This document shows positions 51,993 to 60,859 of a DNA stretch of 64,000 nt, piece by piece. The notes below the pieces were generated by a model. That model did no database searches, had not been told where the DNA came from, and saw only the letters and a program-made list of their open reading frames with translations. The stretch comes from Aquabacter sp040755535 (GTDB taxonomy: Bacteria > Pseudomonadota > Alphaproteobacteria > Rhizobiales > Xanthobacteraceae). The DNA lies in the NCBI GenBank assembly GCA_040755535.1, contig JBFMAV010000013.1, positions 1 through 64,000 on the forward strand, in the 5' to 3' direction. The stretch's first letter is position 1. The number at the start of each line of letters is the position of its first letter. The position numbers and the translations under genes were made by a program.

Positions 51993-53690
51993 TCAGGCCG
52001 CCTTGAGCTCGACCACGAAGGTTTCCACCGCCTGGCGCAGGTCGGTGGCCTGGCCGGAGAGCCCTTCGGAGAGGGCCAGCAATTCGGTGGAGGCGGAGCC
52101 GGTCATCTGGGCGGCCTGGCCGACACCGGTGATGTTGCTGGTGACGTCCTGCGTGCCGTTGGCGGCCCGCTGGCAGTTCTGCGCGATCTCGGCCGTGGCC
52201 GCGCCCTGCTGCTCCACCGCGCCGGCGATGGAGGAGGAGATCTGCTTCATGTTGGAGATGACCCGCATGACTTCCGACATGGAGGTGACCGTCTCGCGGG
52301 TGGAGGACTGGACCTCGGAAATCTTCTGGGAGATTTCCTCGGTGGCGCGGGCGGTCTGGGTCGCGAGCTCCTTCACCTCCGAAGCCACGACCGCGAAGCC
52401 CTTGCCCGCCTCGCCGGCCCGGGCCGACTCGATGGTGGCGTTGAGCGCCAGCAGGTTGGTCTGGTCGGCGATGCCCTTGATCAGGGACACGACGTCGCCG
52501 ATGGCGGCCGCCGACTGGGCGAGGTCGTTGATGCGCTCGTTGGAGACTTCCATCTCGCGATAGGCGACATCCGCCACCTGGGCCGACTGCGTGACCTGCC
52601 CGTTGATCTCGCGCACCGACGCCGCGAGTTCTTCGGACGAGGCCGCCACGGTCTGCACATTGCTCGCGGCAAGCTCGGCCGCTTCGGTGACGTTCTGCGC
52701 CTGCTGGGCGGTCTGCTCGGCGGTGGCCGAGAGATCACGGGCCGAGCCGGCCACCTGCTGGGACGAAGCGGCAAACGCGGCGGCAAGCTCGGTCATGCGC
52801 TGCACGAACCGCTGGGCGAGTGCATTGCGCTTGTCGAGGCGCTCGCGCTCCTCGGCTTCGCGCTGCTGCTGCTGACGGCGCGCGAGTTCCGCATCCGAGA
52901 GTTGGCCACGCAGCACTTCCAGGGCATTGGCCATGGCGCCCACTTCGTCCTTGCGGTCGGCGCCGGGCACCGCCATGTCCAGCTTGCCTTGGCCGAGGCC
53001 CGACATGACCTCAATGAGCGACTGGATCGGCGCGACCACGCCCCGTCGCATGAGGACGACGGCCAGGACCAGCATGGCAAGGGTGCCCACGGCGATGGCG
53101 CCGAGCGTGACGTAGCTGGCGGTGATGGTGGAGGACGAGATGGCCGCCGAGCGTTCTGCTGCGGACTTTTCGATGCCGACCGTCAGATCGCGCAGGGTCG
53201 TTGAGAGCTGGCGCAAAGCGGGCTCGCACCCCTGGAGCATCAAGGCCAATGCCTTGGTCATGCTGGCCGCATCAGTGGTAGATGCGCCGATCCGAATGAC
53301 TTCACTGCACTCGTTTTGGAGAATGTTGGTGAATTTGGTCCCGATCGCCCGGATCTCCTGGGCGTGCGCCGACGCTCCCTTTTCGGCCTGGGCGATGTTG
53401 GTGCTGAATTGGGTGACGGATTCGGCGCGCGCCTCCTCGGCCCGCTTCAACAATGCCGGATCGGAGGCTGCCACCGTGAGATAGATGGAGGCGATCTGGT
53501 CGATCATCCGCCGATTGGCCCGCGCCAGCGCGACCTGGGCGCTGCCTTCGCCCTCAATGAGGTCCGAATAAGCAGCGTCAGTCTTCAGCGTCTCCAACGT
53601 GGAGTAGATCGCGCCGCCCAGGCTGAGGACGCCGAGCGCGATCAACAGGCTGGCCACTTTCCAGCTCAATGACAAATTCTTGTATGACAT
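51993..53690 (-). CDS. Methyl-accepting chemotaxis protein
   Basis: A 565-residue chemoreceptor. An N-terminal helix (VASLLIALGVLSLGG) and a second near 200 (LGAIAVGTLAMLVLAVVLM) enclose a periplasmic helical sensor of about 155 residues. A HAMP linker follows (APIQSLIEVMSGLGQGKLD), then the signalling tip IADQTNLLALNATIESARAG. No C-terminal CheR-docking pentapeptide is evident. The ligand is unknown. The upstream region is unusually AT-rich. Confidence 0.93.
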   Translation of the reverse strand: MSYKNLSLSWKVASLLIALGVLSLGGAIYSTLETLKTDAAYSDLIEGEGSAQVALARANRRMIDQIASIYLTVAASDPALLKRAEEARAESVTQFSTNIAQAEKGASAHAQEIRAIGTKFTNILQNECSEVIRIGASTTDAASMTKALALMLQGCEPALRQLSTTLRDLTVGIEKSAAERSAAISSSTITASYVTLGAIAVGTLAMLVLAVVLMRRGVVAPIQSLIEVMSGLGQGKLDMAVPGADRKDEVGAMANALEVLRGQLSDAELARRQQQQREAEERERLDKRNALAQRFVQRMTELAAAFAASSQQVAGSARDLSATAEQTAQQAQNVTEAAELAASNVQTVAASSEELAASVREINGQVTQSAQVADVAYREMEVSNERINDLAQSAAAIGDVVSLIKGIADQTNLLALNATIESARAGEAGKGFAVVASEVKELATQTARATEEISQKISEVQSSTRETVTSMSEVMRVISNMKQISSSIAGAVEQQGAATAEIAQNCQRAANGTQDVTSNITGVGQAAQMTGSASTELLALSEGLSGQATDLRQAVETFVVELKAA

Positions 53691-53935
53691 GAAGGCCCCC
53701 ATCCGCTGACGTCGGCGCGCCCCCGCGCCAATCTGAGTGTCGTCAGCTGGGCAGCAAATCGGACGAACCTGTCTTGAGGCTTGTGATGGCGGTCATGAGC
53801 GAAAGTAGATGCCCTCTATTGATCGCGTAATCCTGCCAGATATAGCCCTTTTGGTCTGCACTATTGAATAGATAAAATTAGGCCAGACACGATTAAATTA
53901 TAAAATATGTAAATTTGTAATTCTGTATTCAGGGG

Positions 53936-54085
53936 ATGATGATGTATTTATACATATTTTTAGAAAGTTTAAATGCGATGACGGACGTAACGTCAGGAAG
54001 GGTTGTGCAACCTGATGATTGGGTCCGCCGTATCTTGGATGCAATTGTTTTCGCTCGATCGGCCGCGCGGCGAGCGCAGACTTGA
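53936..54085 (+). CDS. Possible 49-residue small protein in the AT-rich stretch
   Basis: Three consecutive ATGs behind CAGGGG open a frame of 49 codons whose second half reads TSGRVVQPDDWVRRILDAIV. An inner ATG 14 codons later is an alternative. Codons such as GTA, TCA, AGG and CCT are rare in neighbouring genes, so if real it may be acquired. It could be chance. Confidence 0.2.
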   Translation: MMMYLYIFLESLNAMTDVTSGRVVQPDDWVRRILDAIVFARSAARRAQT

Positions 54086-54124
54086 TCGGTGTCCGTGCCG
54101 ACTGGCGCGAGCGCACGGAAATTC

Positions 54125-54161
54125 ATGCGTTGAGAGCATGGGTGTCATGCGCTCAACGCAT
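54125..54161. promoter_or_regulatory. Long interrupted palindrome
   Basis: ATGCGTTGAG, A, GCATG, loop GGTGT, CATGC, G, CTCAACGCAT: 15 of 16 positions pair. It lies 96 bases downstream of the acyl-CoA ligase stop. No T tract follows in either direction, so an operator or processed RNA structure is as likely as a terminator. Confidence 0.45.
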
Positions 54162-54256
54162 AAGTATGCGTCAGTGAACCGGGAGGTCGCGGGAAAACGG
54201 ACGGGCGCGGCGGCCCGGCGCGCAGCCGCGCCGTTCCGCGAGCGGGCCGATGCGGC

Positions 54257-55882
54257 TCAGGCGCTTTTCGCCATTTCCCGCAGCTTGAATTTCTGGATCT
54301 TGCCCGTGGAGGTCTTGGGGATCTCCGCGAACACGAAATGGCGCGGGCATTTGTAATGGGCGAGGTTGGCCCGGCAATGGGCCATCAGCTCCTCAGCCGT
54401 TGCGCTGGCGCCGTCCTTCAATTCGATCACGGCCAGCGGCGTCTCGCCCCATTTCTCGTCCGGCCGGGCCACAACGGCGGCGGCGGCGACGGCGGGATGC
54501 TTGTAGAGGGCATCCTCCACCTCGATGGAGGAAATGTTCTCGCCGCCGGAAATGATGATGTCCTTGGAGCGGTCCTTCAGCTGCACATAGCCGTCGGGAT
54601 GCTTCACGCCCAGATCGCCGGAATGGAACCAGCCGCCGGCAAAGGCGGCTTCCGTGGCCTTGGGATTCTTCAGATAGCCCTTCATCACCACATTGCCGCG
54701 GAACATCACCTCGCCCAAGGTCTCGCCGTCGGCGGGCACCGGCTGCATGGTGTCGGGATCAAGCACGTCGAGGGCTTCCAGCGCGCCGTAGCGCACGCCC
54801 TGGCGCGATTTCTTCTGCGCGCGCTCCTCGGCGGGCAGGCTCTCCCATTCGGCGTGCCACTCATTCACGACGGCGGGGCCATAGACCTCGGTCAGCCCAT
54901 AGACATGGGTGACATTGAAGCCGGCCTCCTGCATGGCCGCGAGCACGGCGGCGGGGGGCGGGGCGGCGGCGGTGATGAACTCCACCACGCGGGGCAGGGG
55001 GCGCTTGTCCGCCTCCGGGGCGTTCAGCAGCGTGCTCATCACGATGGGCGCGCCGCACATATGGGTCACGCCGAGATCCGCGATGGCATCGAAAATGGGC
55101 TTGGCCCGCACCTGGCGCAGGCAGACATGGGTGCCCGCCACCGCACAGACGGTCCAGGGGAAGCACCAGCCGTTGCAGTGGAACATGGGCAAGGTCCACA
55201 GATAGACCGGATGGCGGCCCATGCCGCAGGTCAGCACATTGTCGTGCGCCAGCAGGTGCGCGCCGCGATGATGATAGACCACGCCCTTGGGGTCGCCCGT
55301 GGTGCCCGACGTATAGTTGAGCGCGATGGCGTTCCACTCGTCGGACGGCATGGCCCAGGCATAGTCGGGATCGCCGCCGGCGATGAAGTCCTCATATTCC
55401 ACGCCGCCGATGCGCTCGCCGGGGCCGGCATATTCGGGATCGTCATAATCGATCACCATGGGCTTGCGCGTCGCGATGGCGAGGGCGGCCTTGATGACGG
55501 GGGAGAATTCCCGGTCGGTGATGAGGACCTTGGCCTCGCCGTGATCGATGGTGAAGGCGAGGATGGCCGCGTCCAGGCGGGTGTTGAAGGCGTTCAGAAC
55601 GGCGCCGCACATGGGCACGCCATAATGGGCCTCCACCATGGCCGGAACGTTCGGCAGCATGACCGCCACCGTGTCGCCCACGCCCACGCCGGCTTTCTCC
55701 AGCGCCGAGGCCAGGCGCCGCGAGCGTGCGTAGAGGTCGCGATAGGACCGCCGCATCTCGCCGTGGACCACGGCGAGATGATCAGGGAACACGGAGGCCG
55801 CTCGCTCCAGGAAGCCCAGGGGCGTCAGCGGCTGGTAATTGGCCGCGTTGCGGTCGAGATCCTGGTCATAGATGCCGGCCAT
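54257..55882 (-). CDS. AMP-forming acyl-CoA synthetase
   Basis: A 541-residue member of the adenylate-forming family that activates a fatty or aromatic acid with CoA. The ATP-binding motif is NYTSGTTGDPKGVVYHHRG, with GWFHSGDLGVKHPDGYVQLK, DRSKDIIISGGENIS and the acetylatable lysine in PKTSTGKIQKFKLR. It resembles medium/long-chain acyl-CoA and dimethylsulfoniopropionate-type ligases; substrate not certain. A strong GAGGAGGGG site precedes the ATG. It diverges from prpE. Confidence 0.9.
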   Translation of the reverse strand: MAGIYDQDLDRNAANYQPLTPLGFLERAASVFPDHLAVVHGEMRRSYRDLYARSRRLASALEKAGVGVGDTVAVMLPNVPAMVEAHYGVPMCGAVLNAFNTRLDAAILAFTIDHGEAKVLITDREFSPVIKAALAIATRKPMVIDYDDPEYAGPGERIGGVEYEDFIAGGDPDYAWAMPSDEWNAIALNYTSGTTGDPKGVVYHHRGAHLLAHDNVLTCGMGRHPVYLWTLPMFHCNGWCFPWTVCAVAGTHVCLRQVRAKPIFDAIADLGVTHMCGAPIVMSTLLNAPEADKRPLPRVVEFITAAAPPPAAVLAAMQEAGFNVTHVYGLTEVYGPAVVNEWHAEWESLPAEERAQKKSRQGVRYGALEALDVLDPDTMQPVPADGETLGEVMFRGNVVMKGYLKNPKATEAAFAGGWFHSGDLGVKHPDGYVQLKDRSKDIIISGGENISSIEVEDALYKHPAVAAAAVVARPDEKWGETPLAVIELKDGASATAEELMAHCRANLAHYKCPRHFVFAEIPKTSTGKIQKFKLREMAKSA

Positions 55883-56092
55883 CGGGTCCCCTCCTCGATG
55901 TGATTTCTTAAAATTGCAGCGGCTTGAGCCGCAGCGTTGGGGCGCGACGTTACCCGAGTGTTTCGCCGCCATGCAATCGCCGCCGCGCCCGACGAAGGTC
56001 TTACGCACTAGAGCGGACTTGCTTGCGCGCGGGCGCTGCGCAACATCGACTTAAAAGCGACACCTTAAGAAAAGCAACCGAGGGAACGGACC

Positions 56093-58012
56093 ATGGAGGA
56101 TCATGCGCGCAGCCGCTATGCCGAGGTCTATGGGCATTGGCAGCGGGACCCGGAAGGCTTCTGGGGCGAGGCGGCCCGGAACGTCGATTGGGTGACGCCG
56201 CCCCGCACCGTCTTCGACCCCGAGGCCGGCGTCTATGGACGCTGGTTTCCCGACGGCGTGTGCAACACCTGCTTCAACGCCGTGGACCGCCATGTGGCGG
56301 CAGGGCGGGGCGCGCAGGTGGCGCTCATCCATGACAGCCCGGTCACCGGCTCGAAAAGCACGCTGACCTATGCCCAGCTTCTCGCGCAGGTGCGGGTGCT
56401 GGGGGCGGTCCTTACCGATCTCGGCGTGACCAAGGGCGACCGCGTCGTCCTGTACATGCCCATGGTGCTGGAAGCGGTGGTGGCGATGCTCGCCTGCGCG
56501 CGCATCGGCGCCGTGCATTCCGTGGTGTTCGGCGGCTTCGCCTCCAAGGAACTGGCGGCGCGCATCGAGGATGCCGCGCCCAAGGTGATCCTCGCCGCCT
56601 CCTGCGGCATCGAGCCGTCGCGTGTGGTGGCTTATAAGCCGCTGCTGGACGAGGCGATCGCCATGTCGAGCGCCAAGCCGGCCGCCTGCCTCATTCTCCA
56701 GCGCCCGCAATCGCCCTGCGCCCTGGTGGCCGGGCGCGATCTGGACTGGGCCGAACAGTGCGCCGCGGCCGCAGCGGCAGGCAAGGGCGCGGACTGCGCC
56801 GCCATGTCGGCCACCGACCCGCTCTATATTCTCTACACCTCGGGCACCACGGGAAAGCCGAAGGGCGTGGTGCGCGACACGGGCGGCCATCTCGTGGCGC
56901 TGCGCTGGAGCATGGAAAACCTCTACGGGGTGAAGCCCGGAGAGGTCTTCTGGTGCGCCTCCGACATCGGCTGGGTGGTGGGCCATTCCTATATCGTCTA
57001 TGCCCCGCTGATCCTCGGCGCGACGTCCCTGGTCTATGAGGGCAAGCCCGTGGGCACGCCCGATCCCGGCGCCTTCTGGCGGGTGATCGAGGAGCACAAG
57101 GCGGTCGCCCTGTTCACCGCGCCCACCGCCCTGCGCGCCATCAAGAAGGAAGATCCCGACGCCACCTTCCTGAAAGGGCGCGACCTCTCCCATTTCCGCA
57201 CCCTGTTCCTGGCGGGCGAGCGGGCGGACCCCGACACGGTGGCCTGGGCGCGCGACACGCTGGGCGTGCCGGTGGTGGACCATTGGTGGCAAACCGAGAC
57301 CGGCTGGGCCATTGCGGGCAATCCCGTGGGGCTCGGGCTTCTGCCCTTCAAGGACGGCTCACCGACCGTCCCCATGCCCGGCTACGATCTCCAGATCGTG
57401 GACGAGGCGGCGCGCCCGGTGCCCGCCGGCAAGATGGGCTCCATCGTCATCAAGCTGCCGCTGCCCCCCGGCTGCCTGCCGACGCTCTGGCAGCAGGACG
57501 AGCGGTTCCGGGAATCCTATCTCGCGGAGTTTCCCGGCTTCTACAAAACCTCCGACGCGGGCTTCCGCGATGCGGACGGCTATGTCTTCGTCATGGGCCG
57601 TACCGACGACATCATCAATGTCGCCGGCCATCGCCTCTCCACGGGCGGCATGGAGGAAGTGCTCGCTTCCCATCCCGACGTCGCGGAGTGCGCCGTGATC
57701 GGCGTGAAGGATGAATTGAAGGGCGAAGTCCCGTGCGGCTTCGTGGTCCTCAAGGCCGGCGATCGGCGCGCGCCCGATGTGATCGAGCGCGAATTGGTAA
57801 CGCTGGTGCGCGACCGCATCGGGCCCGTGGCGGCTTTCAAGATCGCCATCACCGTGCCGCGCCTGCCCAAGACGCGCTCCGGCAAGATTTTGCGCGGCAC
57901 CATGAAGAAGATCGCCGACAGCGATCCCTGGACCACGCCGGCGACCATCGATGATCCCGGCGCGCTGGACGACATCACGCTGTCGCTGAAATCGCGCGGC
58001 TTTGCACAGTGA
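56093..58012 (+). CDS. prpE: Propionyl-CoA synthetase
   Basis: A 639-residue acetyl/propionyl-CoA synthetase with the N-terminal ACAS domain (SRYAEVYGHWQRDPEGFW), the sequence YTSGTTGKPKGVVRDTGGH and the C-terminal lysine in KTRSGKILRG. NTCFNAVDRHV and VVFGGFASKEL are typical of PrpE. It activates propionate for the methylcitrate or methylmalonyl routes. GAGGGAA ribosome site. The inverted repeat GCGGCTTGAGCCGC about 170 bp upstream may be regulatory. Confidence 0.92.
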   Translation: MEDHARSRYAEVYGHWQRDPEGFWGEAARNVDWVTPPRTVFDPEAGVYGRWFPDGVCNTCFNAVDRHVAAGRGAQVALIHDSPVTGSKSTLTYAQLLAQVRVLGAVLTDLGVTKGDRVVLYMPMVLEAVVAMLACARIGAVHSVVFGGFASKELAARIEDAAPKVILAASCGIEPSRVVAYKPLLDEAIAMSSAKPAACLILQRPQSPCALVAGRDLDWAEQCAAAAAAGKGADCAAMSATDPLYILYTSGTTGKPKGVVRDTGGHLVALRWSMENLYGVKPGEVFWCASDIGWVVGHSYIVYAPLILGATSLVYEGKPVGTPDPGAFWRVIEEHKAVALFTAPTALRAIKKEDPDATFLKGRDLSHFRTLFLAGERADPDTVAWARDTLGVPVVDHWWQTETGWAIAGNPVGLGLLPFKDGSPTVPMPGYDLQIVDEAARPVPAGKMGSIVIKLPLPPGCLPTLWQQDERFRESYLAEFPGFYKTSDAGFRDADGYVFVMGRTDDIINVAGHRLSTGGMEEVLASHPDVAECAVIGVKDELKGEVPCGFVVLKAGDRRAPDVIERELVTLVRDRIGPVAAFKIAITVPRLPKTRSGKILRGTMKKIADSDPWTTPATIDDPGALDDITLSLKSRGFAQ

Positions 58013-58038
58013 AGGGGCGCCCGCCCGGGCGCCCCAGT

Positions 58039-58383
58039 TCACCGGCTTCCGTAAAGGGTGGTGGGATCCCAGCAGGTTCCCCCGCCCACATAGCAGGTGC
58101 CGGACTTGGTCGGCACCCATTCGGGCTTGATCTGCTCGGCACCCGTGCAGAAGCGCACATTGGCGACATAGCGGTCGAACGTGTTCGGCCCCGTCGCCAG
58201 GACCACGCCGCTGCTGCGCGCCACCAGGGACTGCACCTCGGCGCAGGTCATGTTGCGCGTATTGGGCATGCCCTGCTGCGCAGCCGCTGGGCCGGCGAGC
58301 GCAAGGGCGCCGAGCACCGCCCCCGCAAGTCGCGCCGTGCCTCGCGCCACGCGCCTGGGGCTCGACATCATCCGCGCATCCAT
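58039..58383 (-). CDS. Secreted four-cysteine protein, copy 1
   Basis: A 114-residue exported protein: signal peptide (LAGAVLGALALAGPAAAQQ) and a mature domain of about 75 residues with four cysteines (MTCAEV, RFCTG, GTCYVG, GTCWDP). It is paralogous to the next upstream gene: PNTxNM, TGPNxFxRYV and the cysteine spacing are shared. The frame opens at an earlier ATG, but the chosen start has a GAGG site. Family not named. Confidence 0.75.
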   Translation of the reverse strand: MDARMMSSPRRVARGTARLAGAVLGALALAGPAAAQQGMPNTRNMTCAEVQSLVARSSGVVLATGPNTFDRYVANVRFCTGAEQIKPEWVPTKSGTCYVGGGTCWDPTTLYGSR

Positions 58384-58427
58384 GGCGCCATCCTCTTTCG
58401 CAGCAAATCGGTTCGTCACCATAGACC

Positions 58428-58733
58428 TCAGCGTCCGCCGCCCTCATTGCTCGGATCGACGCAGATATTGCCCACGGGGCATTGGGCCTGATCCTTCGTC
58501 TGCACCCATTGGGGACGGGTCTGCTGGCCGCCGCTGCAATAGGCCTCGTCCTTCACATAGCGATTGAAGACGTTCGGGCCGGTGCTCAGCGTGACCGCAC
58601 CCTGGTTGTTCACCAGCGCGGTGGCTTCGGCGCAGCTCATATTGAGGGTGTTGGGGAAATCCTGGGCCATCGCCACACCGGGGGCGAGCAGGCCGGCTGC
58701 CACCAGGGCGGCAATCCTGGCTGACGTCTTCAT
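58428..58733 (-). CDS. Secreted four-cysteine protein, copy 2
   Basis: A 101-residue exported protein with a signal peptide cleaved near AMAQ and the same four-cysteine domain as copy 1 (MSCAEA, AYCSG, AQCPVG, ICVDP; shared STGPNVFNRYV). The two genes are 44 bases apart on the same strand, a tandem duplication that has diverged well. Two disulfides are likely. Function unknown. Confidence 0.8.
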   Translation of the reverse strand: MKTSARIAALVAAGLLAPGVAMAQDFPNTLNMSCAEATALVNNQGAVTLSTGPNVFNRYVKDEAYCSGGQQTRPQWVQTKDQAQCPVGNICVDPSNEGGGR

Positions 58734-58806
58734 GATGCTTCCTCCATTGTCTTGCGGGCCTTGGCATAGCCGAACAAGCCTTAACGCAAACCCACGAACA
58801 TGCTCT

Positions 58807-59727
58807 ATGGATCATCCCATGAGCGACGATATTTCATTCAACCGAACTTTCGATGTCACGCCCGGAACGGTCCAGCAGGTCGCTCCAGGGGTCAGGCGTA
58901 TTCTTGCGCCCAATCCCTCGCCGTTCACATTCACGGGTACGTGCTCCTACATCATCGGCGAGGGCCGCGTCGCCATTCTGGATCCGGGACCGGACCATCC
59001 CGGCCATGTGGCGGCGCTGCTGGAGGCGGTGCGCGGAGAAACAGTGACCCATGTGGTGGTCACCCATACCCACCGCGACCACTCGCCGGCGGTGGTGCCG
59101 GTGGTCGCCGCCACGGGTGCGGTCACGGTGGGGGAGGGGCCGCACCGGCCAGCGCGCCCGCTGCATATCGGCGAGGCCAATCCGCTCGATGCGAGCGCCG
59201 ACATGGCCTTCGTGCCGGACATGGCCATTCGCCACGGCCAATGGCTGGAGGGCGAGGGGTGGCGACTGGAGGCGATCGCGACTCCGGGCCATGCGGCGAA
59301 CCACATGGCGTTCGCGCTGGAGGGCGAGGACCTCATCTTCTCGGGCGACCATGTCATGGCGTGGGCGACCTCCATCGTCGCGCCGCCCGACGGCTCCATG
59401 GGCGATTATGTCGCCTCGCTGGAAACCCTGGCCCGCCGCTCCGAGCGCCTCTATCTGCCCGGCCACGGCCCGGCGGTGACGGACGCGCCCGCTTTCGTGC
59501 AGGACTATCTGGCCCACCGGCGCGCCCGCGAGGCCGCGATCATGCGGGGGTTGGAGCGGGCGCAGACCATCCCCGATCTGGTGCGCGGCATCTATATCGG
59601 CCTTGACCCGCGCCTGGTGGGCGCGGCGAGCCTCACGGTGCTGGCGAACCTCGAATATCTCGTGGCGCGGGGCCTGGTTGTCACGCAGGGCGAGCCCTCC
59701 ATGGACGGGCGCTACGCGCTCTCCTGA
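58807..59727 (+). CDS. Metallo-beta-lactamase-fold hydrolase
   Basis: A 306-residue MBL-fold enzyme. Metal ligands are in VVTHTHRDHSPAVVP (HxHxDH), TPGHAANHMAF, LIFSGDHVMAW and YLPGHGPAV. A C-terminal helical region (about 235-300) resembles LACTB2/RNase Z-like and glyoxalase II-like proteins. The substrate is unknown. An ATG four codons downstream is an alternative start. Confidence 0.88.
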   Translation: MDHPMSDDISFNRTFDVTPGTVQQVAPGVRRILAPNPSPFTFTGTCSYIIGEGRVAILDPGPDHPGHVAALLEAVRGETVTHVVVTHTHRDHSPAVVPVVAATGAVTVGEGPHRPARPLHIGEANPLDASADMAFVPDMAIRHGQWLEGEGWRLEAIATPGHAANHMAFALEGEDLIFSGDHVMAWATSIVAPPDGSMGDYVASLETLARRSERLYLPGHGPAVTDAPAFVQDYLAHRRAREAAIMRGLERAQTIPDLVRGIYIGLDPRLVGAASLTVLANLEYLVARGLVVTQGEPSMDGRYALS

Positions 59728-59784
59728 CAGCGCGGCCGCCCCAGGCCCGGCGCAGGCGCCCCGGCGAGACGGGACGAGGAGGCG

Positions 59785-59997
59785 TCAGCCCTTATCCTCG
59801 GCGAGCGTGTGCGCCACGATGGCGTTGGCGTGGCCATGGCCGAGGCCGTGCTGGTCCTTCAGAAGGGTCACAAGCTCCATGTCCTTGGCCGGATAGGCGG
59901 CGCGCACGATGGCCTTCCACTCCGCGATGGGCCGGCCGTGTTTCTTGTCGATGGACGGAAAGTAGGACGCGGGTCCCTTCGCGGGCCGGTCGGTCAT
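59785..59997 (-). CDS. DUF4287 protein
   Basis: A 70-residue protein matching DUF4287: GPASYFPSIDKKHGRPIAEW and LLKDQHGLGHGHANAIVAHT. Function unknown. Confidence 0.88.
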   Translation of the reverse strand: MTDRPAKGPASYFPSIDKKHGRPIAEWKAIVRAAYPAKDMELVTLLKDQHGLGHGHANAIVAHTLAEDKG

Positions 59998-60021
59998 TGC
60001 GGGCTCCTGGAGCCTGATTGC

Positions 60022-60076
60022 TGAATCAGTCTCTAAACTCTCGATAGAGCAAGGCGGGGGCGCGGCGCATGCTCTA
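60022..60076. repeat. Dispersed repeat, second copy
   Basis: On the minus strand this reads TTAGAGCATGCGCCG, a variable middle, CTCTATCGAGAGTTTAGAGAC, then GATTCA. It matches the end segments of the repeat after queF. Its TAG is the stop codon of the DUF1499 gene, just as the other copy supplies the queF stop. Confidence 0.7.
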
Positions 60077-60859
60077 ATGCCGCTTGCGCCGCTCGGCGGA
60101 GAGGTCCGCCATCAGGCGGGAGATGCGCCAGGCATTTTCGCCGAGATCGTGGACGCCGTAGCGCGATGCAGAGCGCACATCCACCCGGGCGCCTTTCGAG
60201 GTCGGGCGCACGCGAATGACGATGTCGTTGCGAAAGCCGAGCAGGGGGGTCGGCGCCACCGCCTCGATCTGGCCGTCACGCACCCCGCCGCGCGGCGGCA
60301 CGGCATCCAGGATGCGCCATTTGCGCTGGCGCACCAGAGCCAGAATGGCGTTGAAGGCTTCCTCGGGCGTCGCGTCCAGGTCCATGGGCTTGATGCCGGG
60401 ATAGGCACTGCGCTGGAGCGCGGCCATGTCCGGATCAGGATCCAGGATCGAATTGGCCCCGCTCGGCCGGGCAAAGCCCATGGCGCGGAAATGCGGCGGG
60501 TCGGCCGGATCTGTGGACAGGTCCGTGAGCGGCGGCAGCATCCAGCCGCGCGCCAGCACGGCGGCGGGGCCCGCCACCAGCGCCAAGGTGATGGCGAGGG
60601 CGCCGAGCGCCTTGCCGAAGCCTCGCCAGCCGCTCTCCCAGATGCTGATGCAGGCCGCCACCGCCAGCAGGCCGCCGACCAGCGCGAGCGCGAGCCCAAG
60701 GCCGAGGGTGGCGACTGCCGGCTGGAAGGCGAGCATGTCCATGCGATACAGGCCCGCTGCCAGCACCGTCACCGGAATGGCGAACAGCGCGAGGCGCAGG
60801 CTCCAGACGGCGAGCCGCGAGGTGCGCTCTTCCAGATACAGGCTGCGCTTGATCAGCAT
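60074..60859 (-). CDS. DUF1499 membrane protein
   Basis: A 261-residue protein with three N-terminal helices (about 15-105) and a C-terminal DUF1499 domain: SAYPGIKPMDLDATPEEAFN, WRILDAVPP, GFRNDIVIRVRP and SRYGVHDLGENAWRI. The family is widespread in Hyphomicrobiales; its role is unknown. Its ATG overlaps the HAD gene stop in ATGCTGA, so the two are coupled. Confidence 0.9.
   Translation of the reverse strand: MLIKRSLYLEERTSRLAVWSLRLALFAIPVTVLAAGLYRMDMLAFQPAVATLGLGLALALVGGLLAVAACISIWESGWRGFGKALGALAITLALVAGPAAVLARGWMLPPLTDLSTDPADPPHFRAMGFARPSGANSILDPDPDMAALQRSAYPGIKPMDLDATPEEAFNAILALVRQRKWRILDAVPPRGGVRDGQIEAVAPTPLLGFRNDIVIRVRPTSKGARVDVRSASRYGVHDLGENAWRISRLMADLSAERRKRH

Larger units (their letters stand above)
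53691..54256. other. AT-rich intergenic stretch with hairpin
   Basis: A 566-bp gap, much lower in GC than its neighbours, notably 53850-54010. It must contain the promoter of the chemoreceptor gene on the minus strand. It also holds a possible 49-codon frame and a long hairpin, listed apart. I find no other gene. Confidence 0.6.

Noticed and set aside
53898..54116. A 72-codon minus-strand frame in the AT-rich gap
   Set aside because: No ribosome site, no domain, and its second half is composed of AT-rich intergenic sequence.
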